A stretch of DNA of 64,000 nt from the NCBI GenBank assembly GCA_948567375.1, contig OX419761.1:15068501-15132500 (forward strand), written 5' to 3'. A program made the position numbers and the translations under genes. Within the stretch, counting starts at the first letter, position 1; the number at the start of each line of letters is the position of its first letter. Shown in pieces: positions 12,654-21,281 of the stretch. The notes under the pieces are model-generated. The model was not told the origin of the DNA, did not search any database, and was given only the letters and a program-made list of their open reading frames with translations. This DNA is from Lunularia cruciata. Taxonomy: Eukaryota > Streptophyta > Marchantiopsida > Lunulariales > Lunulariaceae.

Positions 12654-13164
12654 GAAAGACATTTCATTACTAGGAGATCCGCATGTGGCATTTGGTATAC
12701 TCTCCTCTAGTATTGCTTGTCGACCAACTTATCTCATCCACACAATTCCTCCTCCGTGCCCTTCCTATCACGTCTGAGAGCCTTTGATAGGAGAATTATA
12801 GGAGTTTTTGGTGATCTTATTGGACCAGGGACATTTGAGTGTGTGACAAGGGATTTAGCATATAGACAAATGGCTTTGCAAATCTTGTGTAGAAGGGTTG
12901 ATTTGCTATCTATGGAAGAGATGACATCTATAGCATCTTTGGGTAGTGGTGCTCTCTTGATACCCCTACTTTTCTCTCATTTTATTGTTATAAATAGGTC
13001 AGTTTTGGAGACTTATGTGAGAGAGGTGGAGAGATCCTTTTCCCTCTAGATGTTATTGCAGCATACAAGAGTTAGTCTATACCCATGGGCGAGGACTTTC
13101 CATCTTTTGCTTCATTATTTCCATATTGGACTAGAGGTTTAGAGTCTTCCTTGATGGAGCAACA

Positions 13165-13230
13165 GTGTGAATATACGTTACATTCTCTTTTAGTTGAGTG
13201 TGAGCATACGCTACATTCTCTTTTAGTTGA
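13165..13230 (+). repeat. 33-bp in-frame tandem duplication
   Basis: Two adjacent 33-bp units, 13165-13197 and 13198-13230, differ at only a few positions (gtgtgaatatacgtt against gtgtgagcatacgct). They encode CEYTLHSLLVE and CEHTLHSLLVD within the retroelement ORF. The duplication keeps the frame and predates the few substitutions that separate the units. Confidence 0.9.
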
Positions 13231-13640
13231 CTTGTCCATTCCTCAAGCTACTAGAGCACGCCTTTGCTCTTGCCCTGGCAAGGGTGTAGGCTCATGGATC
13301 CTAGCTTGGTTGTGCATTAGGGCATATCGACTTGCACCAATTACTTTCTCTACAATGATGTGGTTTTGCCTAGGTTTGGTCCACCCATCTGCAATTTCAT
13401 TACTCACTTGTGAATGTGGTTCTACACTAGATGCAATAACAATCCATATGACATTGTGTCCTTTTGGAGGACATAGGATAGCTACCCATGATGCTATTAG
13501 AGACATAGTGTTTTCTATGGCATAAGAGAGTGGATACTTGGCTTGGAGGAAGTGTTTGTATGCTTTATAGACAACATGTGTCAGGGTAGACTTATACTTG
13601 GTCCGAGATGATCAGGTGATAGTAGTGGATGTCATGGTTA

Positions 13641-13645
13641 CGAAC
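13641..13645 (+). repeat. Target site duplication of gypsy element 1, left copy
   Basis: CGAAC here corresponds to CTAAC at 19921-19925, four of five matching. Removing the element and one copy makes the non-LTR polyprotein frame continuous (VMVTN followed by PTRDIVWEG), which supports this as the true insertion point. Confidence 0.7.
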
Positions 13646-14051
13646 TATAAAAGACCAAGATCAAGGAGAGAAATAGGAGAATGGAAGATCACATTGAGAC
13701 ACTTGAGTGTGGGAAACTCCAAATGCCTAGCATGAGCTTTGCCTTTGGTATTTATAGGGAGCATACAAGGCTCTTGAGAAGCTTCTCAAGAAGCTTCCTT
13801 GAGCCGCTTCTTGGAATGTAAGCCAAGTTAATCGGGAAGCTTCTCAAGAAACTTTCTTCTAGAAGACGTCTATTTGGCATGCAAGTTAAGCTAGTTAGAA
13901 GCTCCTAGAAGCCTCCTTCTAAAAGCTGCCTACTTGGGATGCAAGCTAAGCTAGCTAGGAAGCTTCTTGGGAAGCTTCCTAGATACTTTTGGAATATTGT
14001 AGGCTAATTTGGCCTATTTGCTACTTTGTTGCTAAACTCCATATTGTTACA
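13646..14051 (-). repeat. 3' LTR of gypsy element 1
   Basis: About 406 bp, aligned with 19451-19920. On the minus strand it starts TGTAACAATATGGAG. It carries six GAAnnTTC/TTCnnGAA modules (13778-13978) and a TATA box (CTATAAATACC, 13747-13757). It is shorter than the 5' LTR, and its outer end has lost the TGTTACA motif. Confidence 0.88.
13747..13978 (-). promoter_or_regulatory. Heat-shock-element-like array upstream of a TATA box in the LTR
   Basis: Perfect two-unit heat-shock modules are at 13778-13785, 13790-13797, 13836-13843, 13857-13864 (TTCtaGAA), 13959-13966 and 13971-13978. On the minus strand they lie upstream of TATAAATA (13749-13756), the nearest module about 20-40 bp away, as in a heat-inducible promoter. 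Adjacent modules are often four bases apart rather than the ideal two. Known parallel: the heat-activated Arabidopsis ONSEN LTR. Heat induction here is inference. Confidence 0.5.
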
Positions 14052-17000
14052 TATTCCTCCACCGCTAGTTGGTGATGTCCTTGTTGCCATTGAAGCCTCA
14101 AACTCCTAGATGGTTGTTTATGCATTCTAGAGATGAGAAAGAGGTTCCCATATGGTATCATGAAGGGGATACTCTTTCCAAAGGACCTTGTACTCCGTAT
14201 GTTGGTGATGGCCTTGTTGAATGTGGCAATGCGCAAAGATATGATCAACTTTGTACTCCTCATGATCATTGATAAGAATGGGAGGAGGAAGAGGAGGTTG
14301 GACACAAGAGGAAAAAAAGATGGGTTAGGAACAAAGGGTTTCAATTTAGAAATGTGAAAGACAAGGTGGATGCGCATATGATAAGGCAAGGCAAGTCGAT
14401 AAGCAACATGAGAGATGATTTGGGTGACATCAAAGTGTCATATCCAATTAGGAGCAAGTTTACAGACTTGGGTATCAAGTGGAAGGGGTAATTTACTAGA
14501 GGAGAGCATGACCTTATCACCAACTTGAAAGGTGAGATCATGACAATGATGATCTACATATTTTTTCTATGGATTCATGAGTAACAAGAAAATGAGATTT
14601 GGTTTATTGGAGGGATTGGGATATGGTGATCAAGAAGGTTGAAGTATGAGGGACATGAGATGGAAGAGGAGAAAAAAGAGAACTTGGAACAAGTGGATCT
14701 TGGCTAAAATTGAGGAAGAAAGGAGAGAATTTGGTGCTTTCCTATATGGAATTATTGTATGCAAACTATGTAGCTGCAAGACATTCATCCCAATTGGTAT
14801 GGTGGATGTTGACGAAGGCACAAAGCATATCCTCCAAGGTGTGAGTGTTAAATTTGTCCATCAGTTTGAGGATGATAAGCCATGGACAAAGCAAGCTTGG
14901 TGCCAAGTATTTGGAAGAGTGCTTGCCAAAATTTCCCAATGAATCAAGGATCACAATTGGAGATGAGTACACAAGGCATATCATGATGCTTGACAACAAT
15001 GTTGATGTAGATCTGCGCCAATGTTGGAGCATCTATGATATCAAAGGTTGGTGCCAAATGGATTTGCTTATTAAGCTTATCTACAAACATCATGATTGTT
15101 GTGTGACCTTGCTTTGTCTTGGGCAAGGACGTGATGAGGTCCAAGCTCACGTGTTCTCATTGAGCAGATGGAATGGGGAGTGGTTGAAGGAGTCCACTTG
15201 GTTTTTGGTTGTTGGCCTTGTTGCATTGGTAGTTCTCACACGATTAGATAAACTCTCAAACATCTTGTGTCATGTTGAGCCACCACTATTGGCATTGAAG
15301 AGTACCCAAGGTCTTGTCCACACCCATGTGACCAACGATTGGTAAGCCATGGACTTCTTGGAAGCACACAAGTTGGAGATCACCCTTGGCTCAAACATAA
15401 ATCTGGTTCTCACACAATAGAAGACCTTCCTTGAAGGAGAAGGTCTTGTATTCCTTATTTCATGCTACAAGATAACCTTGTACTATCTAAAAGAAAGGAT
15501 TTTGATGTAAAGCGGTCTTAAACTCAATTTGGACTTTGGAGTCAATTGATACCGTCGTAATTGCTATAGTGATGAGAGGAAGAGACTTCAAATCAGATCA
15601 TCATGATAGGGCATTGGGAATGACATAGAACTGACTAGGGTTGTACTCAAGTTTGATGTCAAATAATTGTAGTTGTTCCTCCCATTGATGATGTTGACTC
15701 TTCATGTATTCCAAGTGTAATGTCTTTAACAAATATTTGTGATCATTTTGCATGATCACTTGTTTCTCCAATAGATAATACTTCCATACCTTTGTTGCAT
15801 ACACCATTGCTAGTTGTTCCCAATTTCAAGTAGAGTAATTCCTTTCTATTATATATTTAGTCTTCTAGGCACAAAGGCAATGGGATGTAACCCATTTAGC
15901 AATTCTTCTTACAACATGGCTCCAATTGCAAAGTCAGAAGTATCAAAATCAACTACACAAGGTAGTTGAGGATCATATGGTTAAAAAATAGGTCTTGAAG
16001 ACACCATATGTTTCAGCGTGTGGTATGCTTCTTTGTGCTTGTTTGGTCCATTGAAAGCTCAAGTTCTTCCTCAAGAGAGTGTCAAAGGTATGACTACATG
16101 AGCATAATGGTGGATGAACCATTGGTAAAAATTGGCTAATCCATTAAATACCCATATTTCTATAGTATCCTCTGGACTCGGCAAATTAATGATGGCCTTG
16201 ATTTTCTCTTCTTCCATCTTGATCCTCTCCAATGAGATCTTGTGACCTAAGAAGGTAATTTCCTTTTGCAAAAAGGCATGCTTTGACTTCTTGCAATAAA
16301 AATTCTATTGTCGTAGTTGTCTTAAGACTTCTTGCACGGATTTCCATGTTCTACCTCTATGTTGCTATAGATTAAAATCTCATCCAAGAACACCGATCCA
16401 ATAGTCTATCCAACACCCTATGCATCAGATCAATGAAGACCGTTGGAGCATTAGTGAGCCCAAAAGGTAGAACTCTCCATTCAAAATGCTCATACCTTGT
16501 GCAAAATGTAGTCTTTTGCACATCCTACCTATCAAAGGAGATTTGCCAATAGTCGCTACAAAGATCCAACTTGGATAAGTATTGTGTTCCACTCAATTGA
16601 TCAAGCAAGTCATCAATTCAAGGCAAAGGATATGCATTCTTCATTGTTTGTTTACTGAGCCCATGGTAATCAATACAGAAACAAATTCTTCCATCCTTCT
16701 TTGGAACAAATAGTACCGGTGCTCTCCATGGAGATGTACTATGTCGTATGAAATCCTTCTCCAACAACTCTGTAAGGGTTGTTTGTAACTCCTCCAACTC
16801 CTTTAGTAAGAGCCAATAGATTGGTCTACTCATTGGAATACTCCTTGAGAAACTCAATCTTGAAGGGCATACCACAATCAAAGGGTAATCCCTTTGGGAG
16901 ATCATTTGGAAACACATCTTATAACTTCTTGACTATTTGATCAACCATTGCTTGATAAGGTTTTTGATCCTCCTTAGATCCTATGTGCGTAATTGGCTTG

Positions 17001-17280
17001 ATTCACTCCACAAAAATAGACTTATCTTTCTCCAAAGCTTGCTATATGACTGCTTCATTGACAAATTTCCCATCTTGGGACTCATCTTCCTTCAAAGCTT
17101 GCTCTATGGCTGCCTTCTCAACAAGCTTCCCAGCTTGGGACTAACTATTTTTAGGTGTGTTACTCAAAGGTGCTAGACAACCTAACCAAAAATTTCTACC
17201 TTGGTGTTGTACTTGAATTTGTCATTGGTTCCAATCAAATTGAACCTTATGACATTCAAGCTAAGGTGGACCTAGAATGA
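14021..17280 (-). pseudogene. Element 1 pol: protease remnant, RT, RNase H, integrase
   Basis: Read from right to left on the minus strand. A protease-end remnant (DVILGPP) is near 17270. RT is at 16618-16917 with [15 protein letters not shown] and a degenerate [11 protein letters not shown]. The catalytic box reads FLDE at 16379-16390 where FxDD is normal. The RT thumb and connection are at 16071-16271 (FLGHKIS). RNase H is at 15601-15807. The H2C2 zinc region is near 15200-15345 (HMGVDKTLG and later CENYQCNK). The integrase core is at 14944-15150 (LDLITSLPKTKQGH), ending ISNCDP where the second catalytic Asp (usually SDRD) appears to be Asn. The integrase tail is at 14021-14389 (VFHISKLKPF). 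Stops and frameshifts separate all parts; it cannot make a working polyprotein. Confidence 0.85.
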
Positions 17281-17298
17281 CATCATTGTGTAGAGGTG

Positions 17299-18014
17299 TG
17301 TAATACCAATAGCTAGACATATGATCTAGAAGTGAAATTTGGTTTTGTAACATTTGGAAGGATGTTACACATGATGCACCAAGTAGATGAGATAGAGGTA
17401 TCACCAAAAGAGTGCTTCTACTAATAGGGAAGAAATGAAAATATGCTTGGAAACCATAGAACCAATAGCTACATATATGATCTAGAGGTGAAATTTGATT
17501 TGGTGACATTTGAAGGATGTTACACATGATGTACTAAGTAGATTAGATAGAGGTATAACCAAAAGAGTACTTCTACTAATAGTGCGGAAACGAAAATATG
17601 TCTGAAAATTTTAGGTAATTTTGGAGACCTAAATGGATGAATTAGGCCTCAAAAATGTGCAGATTCCCCCTCCCCCTAATGGGAAAAAGACCGGCCTTCC
17701 CTTTCCCCAAGCTTGTCTCAACAAGAGCTTTCTAATGGTAGCTCACCCATGTGATTCTAAGATTCTTACAATAAGATTTCCTTTGGTCAAAATCTATTTT
17801 ACCAGCCAAATAGGACAAGGACCAACATGTCAATCCAAGCAACAAAACTAAAGGTGGAACTTGTTGACAGGTCACCCATCCATGTATCTAATCCAAGGGT
17901 GTAGCTTCTTTGGCTATATAATAAAGAGAATGTGCTCCTTTGGGGAACCGGAGTTTTGAATGTGATACTTGTGTTTTCTCTTATGTGTCTCTCTACTATC
18001 CTTGGAACACAACA
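17299..18014 (+). mobile_element. Solo LTR of a fourth retrotransposon family, plus orientation
   Basis: The element starts TGTAATACC and ends CACAACA, with a perfect 5-bp target duplication AGGTG at 17294-17298 and 18015-18019. It sits in the protease region of element 1. A homologous copy in opposite orientation is at 33153-34001. Shared features are a ~180-bp tandem subrepeat near the 5' end (17299-17580), the phrase CTCAAAAATGTGCAGATTCCCCC, and a TATA box TATATAATAAAGAG at 17914-17927. No internal domain accompanies it, so it is probably the product of LTR-LTR recombination. Confidence 0.8.
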
Positions 18015-18300
18015 AGGTGCCACTATAAACCTCATACACTCTAAATATTCTTTCTCGATCTTGAAGGTAATAGGATGCAAGGTATGGAATGAAAGATACA
18101 GAATGCTCTTTCTACCATTTGCCATCATTAATCTACTTCTAACTATTGGCTTGAATTGCATGGACAAGCAATTTTCTGAACTTCTAGAATCAACCAAAAT
18201 TCTGCAACCATAATTGTATTTCATACTTTGCAAGTAAAGCAAACTTGCATAGGTCAAGCCTTTGATCCAAATGGAACTAATCAATTTCCTAATATGCGAC

Positions 18301-19437
18301 TCAAAATCTCCTATTGGGATTCCTCATTTCTTTGATCATTTTTCTCCATAAAGTCCATCTAGGTGACTTGTTGAGGTTGCACATTCTTGAGCAAACATTA
18401 AGCAGTACAATGTCCATTTGGCAACAATAGAAACAACCACCATTTTGTTGCAATTTTTCTCTATCTATAATGCCAAGTGGTCTTTGTTGAATGACATCAA
18501 TCTCCACTAGTGTTGGCTCCTCCACTTGTGTGTAGTGTATTGGTAGGTTTTGTGGAGGTCAAAGTCAAGACCAAATTGTTGCAACCAAGGAATCAAAGCG
18601 TTTGGCCATTTACATGGCTTCCTCCAAGTGTCGTGGCTCTTGCATAGTTATTTCTAATTTGGTTTTTGACTTCAAGTCTCTTAGAAATTGATCTAGAGCT
18701 TCACCTTCCAATATATCTAGAATTTGTATGATAGTGTTCTGGAGTTACGTGATGTAACTTCTTACATAGTCAATCTGCTTCAACTTTGCCAACCTATCTT
18801 GTGCATCTTGTGTGGCATTCATAGCTTAAAATTGACCAACTATTGCACTCTTGAATTCTGCCCATATCAAGATGGTGCAACAATTTTCCGTTTAGCTTGC
18901 TCCACTCAAAATTGTGACCATAGCTTTGTTACTCCATCCAATTAGTTGAGAGCCAAGAAAATTTGTTTCCATTCATCTTGAAGATTGGTAGCTTTGAAAT
19001 AACATTTGCAATCAAACAAAAAATTCTCCATTGCATTGAAGAGATTCTTGCCTTAAAAAACCTTGGGTTTTGGAAATTGGATTTGGTCTTCTCCTTCTTG
19101 GACTAGTACTCTCTACATGCTTTTGTCGTCAATGATCTTGTTCATCCAATAATCAAGTAAGGTGTGCTCAATTTTTTACTACATAACAATGATAACCTTG
19201 GGTATTTTTGCCATGGTTACTACTCTATTACATCAACTATAATTTATAGACGTAACACATCCATTGTTCTCCATAAGTTACAATTGGAAGTACCAAGGGT
19301 TCCTTGGACAAGGTGATTATATTGAAAAATCCTACCCAAAGTGTGAGATGAATTGTGTGAAAAAAATGTGTGTGAAAATCTCAATGGTTTGGCAAAAATG
19401 GATTTGGTAGTCATTAAATTCCATCCATCCTATTCCT
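18301..19437 (-). pseudogene. Element 1 gag remnant
   Basis: On the minus strand this carries a gag-like order: a segment with FNAMENFLFDCKCYFKATNL and EWKQIFLALN near 18950-19060, then a degenerate nucleocapsid knuckle near 18420-18460 (GGCFYCC...C, with the His position lost). Many stops interrupt it. The position just inside the primer-binding site matches normal gag placement. It is assigned from order and weak motifs rather than strong sequence similarity. Confidence 0.55.
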
Positions 19438-19449
19438 ACTTTGATACCA
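19438..19449 (-). other. Primer-binding site of gypsy element 1
   Basis: The minus strand reads TGGTATCAAAGT one base inside the 5' LTR. The plant initiator-methionine tRNA primer site is TGGTATCAGAGC, so 10 of 12 match. This fixes the element's orientation and priming class. Confidence 0.8.
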
Positions 19450-19450
19450 A

Positions 19451-19920
19451 TGTAACAGACCAAGACAAAGGTGAGAAATAAGAGAATGGAAGATCATATT
19501 GGACACTGGAGTGTGGGAAACTCCAAATGCCTAGCATGATCTTTGGCTTTGGTATTTCTAGGAAGCATACAAGGCTCTAGAGAAGCTTCTCAAGAATTTT
19601 CCTTAAGCCACTTTCTCGGAATGTAAACCAGGTTAACTTGAAAGCATCTCAAGAAATTTCCTTGAGCCAGTTTCTTGAAATGCAAGCTAGGTTAACCAAT
19701 AAGCTTCTCAAGAAGCTTCCTTCTAGAAGCCGCTTACTTGGCATGCAAGCTAAGCTAGTTGGAAGCTTCTAAAAGCTACACACTTGGGGTACAAGCTAAG
19801 CTAGCCAAGAAACTTCCCAAGAAGCTTCCTAGATATTTTTGGAATATCCTAGGCTAATTTAGCATATTTGATACTTTGTTAGCCCTAACTAACTTTGTTG
19901 CTGAGCTCCATATTGTTACA
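19451..19920 (-). repeat. 5' LTR of gypsy element 1
   Basis: 470 bp, TGTAACA...TGTTACA. It also holds six GAAnnTTC/TTCnnGAA modules (19582-19589, 19712-19719, 19721-19728, 19762-19769, 19809-19816, 19821-19828). The TATA box of the other LTR is changed to TAGAAATA here (19551-19560). Confidence 0.9.
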
Positions 19921-19925
19921 CTAAC

Positions 19926-20090
19926 CCTACGCGGGATATAGTTTGGGAGGGAGTGTTTACCCATCCCTTGGAAGGGCGGCGAGTGCAAATGTAGGTCACA
20001 AGGTCTCCAAGTATAGAGGCATACAATGAGGTCAACACTTTGTTCCTCTAGCCTTGGAATTATATGGAGTGATGGACACAATGTTCAACA
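19926..20090 (+). pseudogene. Continuation of the non-LTR polyprotein fragment
   Basis: Directly after the element 1 target duplication the frame reads PTRDIVWEGVFTHPLEGRRV, continuing VDVMVTN at 13625-13645. A TAG near 19992 interrupts it, and degenerate coding similarity seems to run a little further. It marks the far side of the insertion. Confidence 0.6.
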
Positions 20091-20218
20091 TATTTTTCAA
20101 AGAGTGCTCAAGTGCTTATCATGTTTAGCGCTAGTGAGTACCACTCTCACTCTCATACTTTGCAATATATTATAGACAGTATGTGTCCATTGTTATAAAG
20201 AGGGTAGTGGCATGTTGT

Positions 20219-20320
20219 GCGTATACACATCACTACACCATACATTGCTATCAACATCATACACTATAGAAGCACAACTCACACATAAGTCATACATGGA
20301 CTCTAAAGTATCACAATTAA
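20219..20320. repeat. Direct repeat A, partner at 28520-28640
   Basis: The segment 'actatagaagcacaactcaca.ataagtcatacatg' and its surroundings recur at 28520-28640. Each copy adjoins the split LTR of element 3. On the minus strand both copies start TGTG(A/G)TACTTTAGA, and the right copy is preceded by a G-rich tract. They may be two starts of tandem LTRs; the exact boundaries are not resolved. Confidence 0.6.
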
Positions 20321-20616
20321 TCAGTTTGGTTACACAACTTGAATCAAACTCAATCAGATTAGTACTTGATGTGTCACTCAATAATCTACCAATAATTGTC
20401 CATTGATTACAATCAAACCACACCCACTTGAGCTAAGAGACTCTAGGTGATGCTCATTGGCTTTCTGTCCACTCTAACTAGGAACTTGAAGGCTCAACAA
20501 TAGAAAAGTGAACTCTTTGGAGTTGCACTCCCAAGGTATACTCTTGATTTTCACCTAGGTCTCATACCAACGGTCCTACTAACAGCACATTCAATGGTGA
20601 AAATTGTGAACCAACC

Positions 20617-21233
20617 TGTCTCTCACTCAAGATGAACCCCAACTTCATCATACTCCTCCAAGGTTAACACTCCAAGACTCAAGACATTGCTCACTAGAGA
20701 ACTCAATAAGAGAGAAATAGTTGCAAATGAAAGGATGATGAGTATCTCCTCACCCCTATTTTATACACTTGTAAAAAAGTTATGCACTAAAGTTACTATT
20801 TACCATAATAACTCAAGTTATTAGGCTAAAAGTCAAATAAAATCAAAAAGTATAAAGAAATATCCATCCACATGAGCATTTCCACTATGCATGTGATCTT
20901 ATCTTGACCTAACCACTAAGTCAAGGATTCCTTCATATGGGCTATCCTTAGACTATAGAAGAATCCAAAACAAAAAAGGCTAGCGGGCCCAAGAGTTCTC
21001 AACTCTTTCCTCAAAGCCAAACACTTAGGAATAATACCAAGTCAACACATTAGAATCCAAAATAGTGGTGCTCATCTTTTTCACTTCCTCTAAAGTAGGG
21101 TCCCCTTTATCTTAGTCATGACCAACTTTAGCTAATCATGACTAATGTAGAACCATCCTTTATCTATATAAATAATATCTCTCAAGTACTTATAATACCA
21201 AGCTAAATATCACAATACCACACACATGTTACA
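20617..21233 (-). repeat. 3' LTR of gypsy element 2
   Basis: About 617 bp, directly repeated at 27677-28353. The minus strand starts TGTAACATGTGTG. A TATA box (TATAAAAT) is near 20757-20766 on the minus strand. Confidence 0.85.
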
Positions 21234-21281
21234 TTGACCTTTGGACTAAGTTTTCACTTTGAGGGCAAAGTGAAGGTCTCT

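Larger units (their letters stand above)
12717..13645 (+). pseudogene. 5'-truncated non-LTR-type retroelement polyprotein, C-terminal part
   Basis: Two open stretches (12717-13049 and 13085-13525) and a tail to 13645 resemble the region after the reverse transcriptase in R2/NeSL-like elements. The first has the LLSMEEMTSIASLGS type of segment that follows the RT thumb. The second has a Cys/His cluster (CECGSTLD...LCPFGGHRIATHDAIRD) of the CxCG...H...C...RHnavRD kind. The tail VDLYLVRDDQVIVVDVMVTN resembles the PD-(D/E)XK endonuclease of these elements. The RT itself is absent, as expected from 5' truncation. A frame change near 13050-13085 and in-frame stops at 13523 and near 13568 make it non-functional. 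Reading resumes in the same frame at 19926, after gypsy element 1. The family assignment is by motif memory, not by search. Confidence 0.6.
13646..19920 (-). mobile_element. Ty3/gypsy retrotransposon, element 1 (defective)
   Basis: A minus-strand element. The 3' LTR is 13646-14051 and the 5' LTR 19451-19920. The LTRs start TGTAACA on the minus strand, and the right one keeps terminal TGTAACA/TGTTACA inverted repeats. The primer-binding site is next to the 5' LTR, and a purine-rich tract (GGTGGAGGAATA, minus strand) precedes the 3' LTR at 14052-14063. From right to left the interior reads gag, a degenerate zinc knuckle, protease remnant, RT, RNase H, integrase. Every domain is broken by stops or frameshifts. 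The LTRs differ by roughly a tenth of positions over a 115-bp stretch compared by eye, so the insertion is old. It split a non-LTR element and was itself hit by a solo LTR (17299-18014). Confidence 0.88.

Noticed and set aside
13771-13980. Regularly spaced 'gaagcttctcaagaagcttcc' units considered as a CRISPR-like or satellite array
   Set aside because: Units and spacers are irregular, confined to LTRs of element 1, and better explained as a promoter module cluster.
14845-15345. 166-codon plus-strand ORF
   Set aside because: It lies antisense to the integrase zinc and core regions of gypsy element 1, which have recognisable motifs on the minus strand; it has no motif of its own.
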